Shown in pieces: positions 1 through 5,607 of a DNA stretch of 6,604 nt. How positions within the stretch are numbered: the stretch's first letter is position 1; each line of letters opens with the position of its first letter. Both the position numbers and the translations under genes were made by a program. The stretch comes from Chloroflexota bacterium. GTDB lineage: Bacteria > Chloroflexota > Anaerolineae > B4-G1 > DUEL01. The notes below the pieces were generated by a model that saw nothing but the letters and a program-made list of their open reading frames with translations, did not search any database and was not told where the DNA came from. Location: contig JAGHZG010000092.1 in the NCBI GenBank assembly GCA_017743275.1, positions 1 through 6,604 of the forward strand, in the 5' to 3' direction.

Positions 1-1
1 G

Positions 2-640
2 TTAAAGGGCGGGGAGTGGGACCCGCTGCGACGATTGGTGGAGCGGCAGTGGGAACGAATGGGGGAAGCGCGGCGGAGACGGGTGGAGCAACTGGTCTGG
101 CGGACGGTGCGGGGCGGCCCGCTGGAGGAACTGCTCGCAGGGGCTATCTGGGGAGTGCGGCCCGAGGTGGCCCGACGCCTCCTGCGGGACCTGGAGCGGA
201 CCGGACTGGTGGAACGGGTGACTGCTCACCCCCTGGAGTGGTGGCGGGAGGGAAAAGTGGAGATGTGGCGGGTGACCCCGGTGGTCTTCCACCTCCGGCG
301 GGAGGCCGGAGAACAGAACGCTCAGGAAAAAGAACTCCAAGCGCTGGAGACGGAGGGCCGTCTTCCAGAAGGCCTGGGCCGCCCGCTCCGCCACCCCGCC
401 GATGCCCTGGTCCCTGGCCCTGGTGGCCATCCTCTTCCACTCGCTGGGCACCCTCCCGAAGGCATTCATCTGGCTCATGCTGGCGCTGATTGGCTGGCTC
501 GCCCGGAGGAGAGATTGGACCGGGAGGTGGGAACGATGGACGACCACCTGGACCCCCATCTCCAACCTGCGCTGGCATCTGAAGAAGAAAGAGGTCTGGA
601 TGGCGGAGGAACTGGAGTTGCTCATCGGCCGGGCCAATGA
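2..640 (+). pseudogene. N-terminal part of a frameshifted gene: winged-helix-like domain, 5' end outside window
   Basis: The frame is open from base 2, so the gene begins before the window; TTG at 35 is only a possible internal start. Residues about 45-95 (counted from base 2) look like a winged helix-turn-helix: helices with RPEVARRLLRDLERTGLVE, then a short wing (WREGKVEMWRVTP). This resembles the DNA-binding part of replication-relaxation or MarR-like proteins, but the resemblance is general. Codon third positions are G/C-rich up to about base 335. After that the frame loses coding character (Pro/His/Gly-rich text) until its stop at 638-640, while the next frame takes on strong coding bias. 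I therefore think only about 2-335 is genuine here and that the gene continues in the other frame to 926. No function can be assigned. It is separated from the BREX genes by a promoter-bearing gap, so it need not belong to that system. Confidence 0.5.
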
Positions 641-926
641 GACCACGCGGATGCTGTTGTGGCCGGTGGTGGGGGGAGGACTCGTGCTGGCGGGGACGTC
701 CGTGCGGTGCGCCGAATGGCTGATTGTCCCCTTTATCCTCATCATGGCCCTGCTTCTGGCCTGGCCGACGTGGCTCAACGTCCTCTACGGGGTCCGGACG
801 TGGGATTTGGCGCTGATGGTGCAGTTGGCGCTGGCGCTTTCCTGGCCCCTGCGATGGCTGGGGCCGGTGCGCCGGGAACGGGAGCGGCTGCGGGAAGCGT
901 GGGAACGGGGCGGCAGGAACCGCTGA
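402..926 (+). CDS. Hypothetical multi-pass membrane protein, probably the C-terminal part of the frameshifted gene
   Basis: ATG at 402 opens 174 residues ending in TGA at 924-926. Hydrophobic segments lie at about residues 3-17, 19-34, 84-100, 104-122 and 136-153, suggesting up to five membrane spans. A basic, Trp-rich stretch (35-82) lies between the second and third, and the C-terminus is Arg/Glu-rich. The same frame is open and coding-like back to base 276, with no ATG, GTG, TTG or CTG between 276 and 402. The text before the ATG is basic and plausible (FQKAWAARSATPP just upstream), which argues that 402 is not the true start. Joining it to the upstream frame near the run of five A at 327-331 gives a continuous protein: winged-helix domain, basic linker, membrane domain. 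I do not recognise the family. The ATG start would be real only if the frameshift is fixed and the piece is translated alone. Confidence 0.5.
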   Translation: MPWSLALVAILFHSLGTLPKAFIWLMLALIGWLARRRDWTGRWERWTTTWTPISNLRWHLKKKEVWMAEELELLIGRANETTRMLLWPVVGGGLVLAGTSVRCAEWLIVPFILIMALLLAWPTWLNVLYGVRTWDLALMVQLALALSWPLRWLGPVRRERERLREAWERGGRNR

Positions 927-953
927 CGTTTTCCGTCGCGCGCCCGTTTCCCA

Positions 954-1009
954 TTTCACGTTTCACGTTTCACGTTTCACGCTTCACGTTTCACGTTTCA
1001 CGTTTCACG
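954..1009. repeat. Eight-copy heptamer tandem array (TTTCACG)8
   Basis: Eight consecutive 7-bp units TTTCACG start at 954, 961, 968, 975, 982, 989, 996 and 1003. Only the fifth differs (CTTCACG). On the other strand the unit reads CGTGAAA. The array lies 27 bases after the upstream stop codon and ends 15 bases before the -35 box of the rightward promoter. Intergenic heptamer tracts of this kind occur in some Chloroflexota and cyanobacterial genomes. Copy number can change by slippage, so this is a possible strain-variable site. Confidence 0.95.
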
Positions 1010-1024
1010 TCCTATATCCCCCAA

Positions 1025-1052
1025 TTGCCAACAGCCCGAATTGGGCTATACT
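1025..1052 (+). promoter_or_regulatory. Predicted sigma70-type promoter for the brxF-brxC operon
   Basis: TTGCCA (1025-1030) and TATACT (1047-1052) each match five of six consensus bases and are separated by 16 bp. Transcription would start near 1059, giving brxF a leader of about 240 nt. The spacer holds an imperfect dyad, AGCCC-GAATT-GGGCT (1033-1047), that reaches into the -10 box and could be an operator. The boxes are seen directly; promoter activity is inferred. Confidence 0.55.
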
Positions 1053-1068
1053 GATCGGCAGTACGGGG

Positions 1069-1107
1069 AAACAAAAACCGCCTCGCGGCCGGAGCGGGCC
1101 CGAGGCG
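1069..1107 (-). terminator. Rho-independent terminator on the minus strand
   Basis: CGCCTCG (1079-1085) pairs with CGAGGCG (1101-1107). Inside it GGCC (1087-1090) pairs with GGCC (1097-1100) across one bulged base, leaving a six-base loop. Read on the minus strand the stem is followed by G, five T, G and three T (1078-1069). That is a GC-rich stem plus U-run, the intrinsic terminator layout. On the + strand no U-run follows, so the orientation is clear. Confidence 0.7.
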
Positions 1108-1138
1108 ATGGCCAGGACGGTGGGCGCGCCCTGGCAGT
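1069..1138 (-). ncRNA. Candidate small RNA, about 65-70 nt, antisense to the brxF leader
   Basis: On the minus strand a promoter (1143-1171) predicts a start near 1138-1135. The RNA would then contain hairpin 1 (GCCAGG 1135-1130 paired with CCTGGC 1116-1111) and, three bases later, a terminator hairpin ending in a U-run at 1077-1069. Promoter, structured body and terminator fit end to end with no room for a protein. The body also contains the perfect palindrome GGGCGCGCCC (1122-1131), which allows an alternative fold. The whole RNA is complementary to the transcript expected from the rightward promoter at 1025-1052. I know of no named family that it matches. It could equally be a generic short transcript. 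Confidence 0.5.
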
Positions 1139-1142
1139 GAAG

Positions 1143-1171
1143 ATTCTACCACACGAACGGTCATCCGGCAA
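1143..1171 (-). promoter_or_regulatory. Predicted minus-strand sigma70-type promoter of the candidate small RNA
   Basis: Read on the minus strand, TTGCCG (1171-1166) and TAGAAT (1148-1143) are separated by exactly 17 bp. The -10 box matches five of six consensus bases and the -35 box four. The start would fall at A 1138 or G 1135, immediately before the first hairpin of the candidate RNA. Confidence 0.55.
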
Positions 1172-1180
1172 ATGGAACCT

Positions 1181-1223
1181 CAGGGCCCGCCCGCCGTCAA
1201 GACGACACCGCTGGCGGGCCCTG
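1181..1223. repeat. 11-bp perfect inverted repeat upstream of brxF
   Basis: CAGGGCCCGCC (1181-1191) is the exact reverse complement of GGCGGGCCCTG (1213-1223), with a 21-base loop. It would form a stable hairpin in the brxF leader. No U-run follows on either strand, so it is not a simple terminator. A smaller CCGG/CCGG stem (1224-1227 with 1235-1238) abuts it. A leader structure, protein-binding site or degenerate mobile-element end are all possible. Confidence 0.7.
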
Positions 1224-1288
1224 CCGGTTCGGAGCCGGAATCCCCAGACGGCCATGATGTAGAACAGCACAAAATGATGCCAGAATCT

Positions 1289-1292
1289 GGAG
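1289..1292 (+). promoter_or_regulatory. Ribosome binding site that decides the brxF start
   Basis: GGAG lies eight bases before the GTG at 1301. The upstream in-frame ATG codons (1172, 1253, 1274, 1277) have no comparable Shine-Dalgarno sequence, and the residues they would add look non-conserved and Pro/Gly-rich. Confidence 0.6.
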
Positions 1293-1300
1293 ACCGCTCG

Positions 1301-1801
1301 GTGAGTCAGCATCTCTCCACCCTGCACAGGGTGTTCTCCGTCAACATTCTTCCCTTTCCCCCGCTCGTCCTGATCGTGGGACCTTGCGGCGCTGGCAAAA
1401 CTCGCCTGCTTCGCGAGTTTGCCCGGCAGACCGGTTACCCCCTGTACCTCCTCGGCCCCGATCTGAGCCGGAGGTTACTGGAGGTACCGCCAGAGCACCG
1501 GGCCCGTGAGGTCCCCGTTGCCCTGCGGGAACACATCGCCGCCTTCCGTTCGGACGTTCTGCTGGTGGATCGGATTGAACTGCTCTTCGCACCCATCCTG
1601 CGGCAGGATCCGTTGCGTCTGCTCCGTCAGATGAGCCGGATATGCTCCCTGGTGGTGGCATGGCCCGGGAGTTATCAGGGAGACCTTCTGACGTACGCCT
1701 CCCCCGATCACCCGGAATTCCGGTCCTACAGCCACCCTGGGATTCCCATTCTTTCCCTCGGAGGTGAGCCCGATGCGCTACCGGGACCTGGTCCAGTTTG
1801 A
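1301..1801 (+). CDS. brxF: BREX type 3 P-loop protein BrxF
   Basis: This is a 166-residue P-loop NTPase of the BrxF type, a small ATP-binding component of type 3 BREX anti-phage systems whose exact biochemical role is not settled. The Walker A motif GPCGAGKT is at residues 27-34. The Walker B strand VLLVDRIE is at 86-93, with Asp90 as the likely Mg-coordinating residue. Family-like text follows: ELLF-(5)-QDPLRLL (93-108), VVAW (118-121) and TYASPDHPEFRSY (131-143). Length is near the roughly 150 residues usual for BrxF. GTG 1301 is chosen because of GGAG eight bases upstream and because it puts the P-loop at the normal distance from the N-terminus; starting at ATG 1172 would add 43 low-complexity residues. 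The 3' end overlaps brxC by 29 bases in another frame, implying coupled translation and one complex or pathway. Transcription probably starts at the promoter at 1025-1052. Confidence 0.85.
   Translation: MSQHLSTLHRVFSVNILPFPPLVLIVGPCGAGKTRLLREFARQTGYPLYLLGPDLSRRLLEVPPEHRAREVPVALREHIAAFRSDVLLVDRIELLFAPILRQDPLRLLRQMSRICSLVVAWPGSYQGDLLTYASPDHPEFRSYSHPGIPILSLGGEPDALPGPGPV
1760..1764 (+). promoter_or_regulatory. Strong ribosome binding site for brxC inside the end of brxF
   Basis: GGAGG, part of GGAGGTGA (1760-1767), lies eight bases before ATG 1773. It shows that ATG 1773, not the in-frame GTG 1764 which is buried in the site, starts brxC. Ribosomes finishing brxF pass over it, which favours translational coupling. 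Confidence 0.8.
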
Positions 1802-4800
1802 GCCCATAGAGAGCGTTATCCAGTTGCGGCAGGCCGATCACCCCGACCACGCCCGTGAACTGGTCCGCACCTACGTCATCTCCGACCGAATGGCAGAGGT
1901 GATGACGGACCTGCTCATCCCCCACCTGCAATTTGACCGTCCGTTTGACCATCGCGGGCTGATGATTGTGGGGAACTACGGGACCGGCAAATCCCACCTG
2001 ATGTCGGTTCTTTCCGCCGTCGCCCAGTGGCCATCGCTCCGGGAACTGGTGCGCCATCCCGTAGTAGCTCAGGCCCTGGAGCCCATCGCCGGGCGCTTCC
2101 AGGTCCTGAGAATGGAGGTGGGCACCACTCAGATGCCCCTGCGAGACATCGTCCTGAAAGAGCGACTGGAACCGTTCCTTCGCCAGTTGGGGATAGAATT
2201 CACCTTTCCGTCAATGGCCGAAACGTCCAACACCAAAGACCCCCTCCTGGCCGCGATGTCCGTTTTTCAGGAACGGTGCCCCGAGCAGGGCCTGCTGATC
2301 CTGGTGGACGAGTTGCTGGATTACCTCCGGGGCCGCCGGGAGCAGGAACTGATCCTGGACCTCAGTTTCCTGCGGGAAGTCGGCGAGGTCTGTCGGCTGG
2401 GCCGCCTCCGTTTCGTCGCCGGGTTGCAGGAGGCCCTCTTTGACAGCCCCCGCTTCCAGTTCGCCGCCGACGCCCTCCGCCGGGTACGGGACCGCTTTGA
2501 GCAGGTCCGCATCACCCGCGAAGACGTGGCCTTCGTGGTGGCCGAACGACTCCTGCGCAAGACGGAAGAACAAAAGGCGTGGATCCGGGCTCACCTGCAA
2601 AAATTCACTCAGTACTACGGAGATATGGCCGAGCGGCTGGAAGACTTCGTCCGCCTCTTCCCGGTCCACCCAACCTACCTGGAAGTTTTTGAACGGATCA
2701 CCTTCGCGGAGCAACGGGTGGCCCTGAAAGCCATCAGCCAGACTATGCGGAGCCTGCTGGACCAGGAGGTTCCCTCCGATCAGCCCGGCCTCATCTCCTA
2801 TGACTCCTACTGGCCTCTCCTGGTGGCGGACCCCTCCTTCCGCTCATCGCCGGAGATTCGGGAGGTAATGGACAAGAGCCGGGTCCTGAGCGACCGGATC
2901 GCCCATGCCTACACCCGCCCCCAGTACCGGCCCATCGCTGAGCGCCTGATCCGGGCACTGAGCGTCCTGCGTCTGACCACCGGCGACATCTACGCGCCCA
3001 TTGGAGCCACCGCCGAGGAATTGCGAGACGGACTGGCCATCTTTGACCCCTCCCTTCCCGAACAGGACGCCGACTTTCTGCGCGATGTCGTGGATACCGC
3101 CCTGCGGGAGATGATCCGCACCGTCAGCGGACAATTCATCTCCGTCAATCCCGAGAATGGCCAGTACTACCTGGACCTGAAGAAAGACATAGACTACGAC
3201 GCCCGAATTGCGGAGCGGGCCGATACTTTGGAAGCCGACCTGCTGAACCGGTACTACTTTGAAGCCCTCCGGGAACTGCTGGGCCAGGACGAGCGCACGT
3301 ATGTGCCCGGCCATCGCATCTGGGAGTACGAAGTACCGTGGCCGGAGCGCCGGGTGACCCGACCGGGCTATCTCTTCTTCGGCACGCCCAACGAGCGCTC
3401 CACCGCCCAGCCCCCGCGAGATTTCTATCTCTACTTCCTCCAGCCCTTTGAGATGCCCCCCTTTGAGGACGAGCGGAAGCCCGACGAGGTCTTCTTCCGC
3501 CTGCGGGAATGGGACGAGGCTTTTGAACAGGCCCTGCGGACCTTTGCCGGGGCGTGGGAGATGTCCCTTACCTCCTCCGGCGTTCATCAGCAGGTCTACC
3601 GGGGGAAGGCGGACCGGGCCAAACAGGAACTCATGCGGTGGATCCGGGCCCACCCCGACATGTTCACCGTGACCCACCAGGGAGAGAGCCGCCCCTTCCT
3701 CCAATGGGAACGAAAGGGAGTGGGATCGGGCCCCGAACCCTCTTTTCGGGAAATGGTCCAGGGGATTGCCGCCGCCTGCCTGACCCCATACTTTGAAGAG
3801 ACTTACCCCGATTACCCGGCCTTCCGGAGCCTTCGCCAGCCCATCACCCGGGAGAGCCGGCCCCGAATGGTGCAGGATGCCCTCCGCTGCATCGTGGGTC
3901 CGCGGGTCCAGAGCGGCATGGCGGTCCTGGACGGCCTGGGCCTGCTGGACGACGAAGGCCAGGTTCGGCCGGAGCGCTCCCCCTATGCCCGGTACATTAT
4001 GGAACTTCTGAATACCAAAGGGCCCTCGGCGGTACTGAACCGGAACGAACTGATTGAGCCCTGGATGGGCGATGAACGGATGCGCCGTTTCCAGATAGAA
4101 CCCGAGTACCTGGCCGTCCTGCTGGTGGCACTGGTCTATGCGGGGGAAGTGGAAATCGTCCTCCCCGCCGGACGCAAACTGGACGCGGCCACCCTGGATG
4201 AAGTCCTGCGGATGAGCCTGGATGACCTGCTCAACTTCCGGCACGTTGCCCGCCCGAGGGAGTTGCCCCTCAGCGCGCTGAAAGCGGTCATGGAACTTCT
4301 GGAACTCCCCCCGGGCCTGATCCAGAACCCGGATACCCGCGAAATGGCCGTGGGGGAATTGCAGAAGAGGGTGACGGAGGAACTGGAGCGGGTGGTCAAA
4401 CTGCAGAACCGGGTCCGCCAGGGGCTTTCTCTCTGGGGCAGGCCGGTACTGGAAGGGGAAACCCTGGAACGGGTGCAGGCCAGCCTGAAAGGTTACAAGG
4501 AGTTCCTGGAATCCCTCCGTCCCTTCAATACACCGGGCAAACTGCGCAATTTCCCGCACACCGCCGAGGCCATCCGGGAGGAACAGGAACGGCGAGCCCG
4601 GGTCCGGCAGATAGAACAAATGGCCGACCAGATAGAACGGGAACTGCAACCCCTGACCGCTTACCTGCGGGAGGCTGCCACCATTCTCCCGAAGGACCAC
4701 TCACTGCGCGCGGCCATTCAGAAGGCGCAGGAAGACCATCTGACTGCCCTGGGAGACCCCCTTTCGGGCCCCTGGACGGAGCCACTGGACCGGATCCACC

Positions 4801-5483
4801 GTGAACTGATGCAACTGAAGGTGGAGTACACCAAAGCGTATCAGGAGGCCCACCGCCAGGCGCGGCTGGATAGCGAAGAGGACCGGCGCAAAAACCGCCT
4901 GCTGCAGGACCCCCGGCTGAAGCGGCTACACCTCCTGGCCGAATCGGTGCCCATCCTGCCGCGAGAGCGGTTAAAGGGGCTGGAAGGACGTCTGGGCGCG
5001 CTGATTGCCTGCTGGCGGCTGATCCCCTCCGACCTGGAGAGAGAACCCCTCTGCCCGCACTGCCACTTCCGTCCGGATACCGATGCTCCCGATACACCGC
5101 CGCGCGAAGTCCTCCAGGAAGCGGACGGGGCGCTGGATCGGTGGACCCGGGAATGGGTGGACATCCTGAGCGACGCACTGTCCACACCGACGGCCCAGCA
5201 GAGCCTGGCCCTGATGTCTCCGGAAGAACGGGGCCCCCTGGAAGCCCTGCGGGACCACCGGTCCCTGCCGGACCCGCTGGATGAGCCCTTCCTGCAGACC
5301 CTGGCGCAGGCACTGCAGGGACTGGAACGGGTGACCCTCATGCCGGAGGACATCCTGCAGGCGCTGACCCTGCCGGGGATGCCCTGTACGGTGGAAGACC
5401 TCCGGCAACGATTTGAGCGACTCCTTCAGGAACGGCTGGCAGGAAAAGACCCCGCCCGGGTGCGGGTGGTGATTGACTGGTAA
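1773..5483 (+). CDS. brxC: BREX type 3 ATPase BrxC (DUF6079 family)
   Basis: The gene encodes 1236 residues, the full size expected of the DUF6079-type BrxC of BREX type 3. The start MRYRDLVQFEPIESVIQLR is the family's hallmark N-terminus. The ATPase module has Walker A GNYGTGKS at 67-74, Walker B LLILVDE at 174-180 (Asp179, Glu180), a strand FVAGLQEALFD at 214-224 in a sensor-like position, and the charged RRVRDRFEQVRI at 236-247. The middle is mixed alpha/beta without a motif I can name. The C-terminal third is rich in charged helices likely to form coiled coils (about 860-890, 930-960, 1025-1060). A small Cys/His knuckle CPHCH at 1094-1098 may bind metal. BrxC is essential for BREX defence in studied systems and is thought to work as a large ATP-driven scaffold with the other Brx/Pgl proteins, in the cytoplasm. 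It overlaps brxF and is intact, with no frameshift. Only the rest of the operon, beyond the window, can show whether the system is complete. Confidence 0.9.
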   Translation: MRYRDLVQFEPIESVIQLRQADHPDHARELVRTYVISDRMAEVMTDLLIPHLQFDRPFDHRGLMIVGNYGTGKSHLMSVLSAVAQWPSLRELVRHPVVAQALEPIAGRFQVLRMEVGTTQMPLRDIVLKERLEPFLRQLGIEFTFPSMAETSNTKDPLLAAMSVFQERCPEQGLLILVDELLDYLRGRREQELILDLSFLREVGEVCRLGRLRFVAGLQEALFDSPRFQFAADALRRVRDRFEQVRITREDVAFVVAERLLRKTEEQKAWIRAHLQKFTQYYGDMAERLEDFVRLFPVHPTYLEVFERITFAEQRVALKAISQTMRSLLDQEVPSDQPGLISYDSYWPLLVADPSFRSSPEIREVMDKSRVLSDRIAHAYTRPQYRPIAERLIRALSVLRLTTGDIYAPIGATAEELRDGLAIFDPSLPEQDADFLRDVVDTALREMIRTVSGQFISVNPENGQYYLDLKKDIDYDARIAERADTLEADLLNRYYFEALRELLGQDERTYVPGHRIWEYEVPWPERRVTRPGYLFFGTPNERSTAQPPRDFYLYFLQPFEMPPFEDERKPDEVFFRLREWDEAFEQALRTFAGAWEMSLTSSGVHQQVYRGKADRAKQELMRWIRAHPDMFTVTHQGESRPFLQWERKGVGSGPEPSFREMVQGIAAACLTPYFEETYPDYPAFRSLRQPITRESRPRMVQDALRCIVGPRVQSGMAVLDGLGLLDDEGQVRPERSPYARYIMELLNTKGPSAVLNRNELIEPWMGDERMRRFQIEPEYLAVLLVALVYAGEVEIVLPAGRKLDAATLDEVLRMSLDDLLNFRHVARPRELPLSALKAVMELLELPPGLIQNPDTREMAVGELQKRVTEELERVVKLQNRVRQGLSLWGRPVLEGETLERVQASLKGYKEFLESLRPFNTPGKLRNFPHTAEAIREEQERRARVRQIEQMADQIERELQPLTAYLREAATILPKDHSLRAAIQKAQEDHLTALGDPLSGPWTEPLDRIHRELMQLKVEYTKAYQEAHRQARLDSEEDRRKNRLLQDPRLKRLHLLAESVPILPRERLKGLEGRLGALIACWRLIPSDLEREPLCPHCHFRPDTDAPDTPPREVLQEADGALDRWTREWVDILSDALSTPTAQQSLALMSPEERGPLEALRDHRSLPDPLDEPFLQTLAQALQGLERVTLMPEDILQALTLPGMPCTVEDLRQRFERLLQERLAGKDPARVRVVIDW

Positions 5484-5573
5484 CGCAGGCCGCCAGGCCC
5501 GTAGCGCAGGCCGCCAGGCCTGCAGGATACAGGCTGACAGCCTGCGCCATGTAGCGCAGGCCGCCAGACCTGC
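5484..5573. repeat. REP-like array: three GCAGGCC hairpins plus a CAGGCT hairpin
   Basis: The unit CGCAGGCCGCCAGGCC occurs at 5484-5499 and 5505-5520, and with one change (CGCAGGCCGCCAGACC) at 5555-5570. Each copy can fold as a GCAGGCC stem with a GCCA loop. The second is perfect (5506-5512 with 5517-5523); the first and third have one mismatch each. Between copies 2 and 3 lies CAGGCT-GAC-AGCCTG (5530-5544), a perfect six-base stem. The array starts directly after the brxC stop codon. No U-run follows, so it is not a classical terminator. It may stabilise the 3' end of the brxC message, attenuate transcription into the next gene, or simply be an invasive intergenic repeat. Confidence 0.85.
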
Positions 5574-5607
5574 AGCGCAATAGGTAGTGACTGACGGGTA
5601 CAGCAGG

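Noticed and set aside
901..952. Terminator after the upstream gene (GGGAACGGG with CCCGTTTCCC)
   Set aside because: The arms pair with a bulge, but the loop is 33 bases, the left arm is inside the coding end, and no U-run follows.
954..1009. CRISPR array
   Set aside because: The units are 7 bp and directly adjacent with no spacers, so this is a simple tandem repeat.
659..1054. + strand frame running through the heptamer array
   Set aside because: It overlaps the membrane-protein frame out of phase, and its C-terminus is only the translated heptamer repeat.
1172..1300. Longer brxF starting at ATG 1172, with 43 extra residues
   Set aside because: The extra residues are Pro/Gly/Glu-rich and unlike BrxF. 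They cover the minus-strand -35 box and the 11-bp inverted repeat. The only good Shine-Dalgarno site fits GTG 1301.
1046..1327. Minus-strand 93-residue reading frame across the intergenic region
   Set aside because: It runs through the inverted repeat, the small-RNA promoter and the terminator hairpin, is Arg-rich and has no ribosome binding site I can see.
2844..4700. 618-residue minus-strand open frame inside brxC
   Set aside because: Open antisense frames are expected in GC-rich genes with G/C third positions. The + strand gene has clear family motifs across the region and the antisense product is Gly/Pro/His-rich with no domain.
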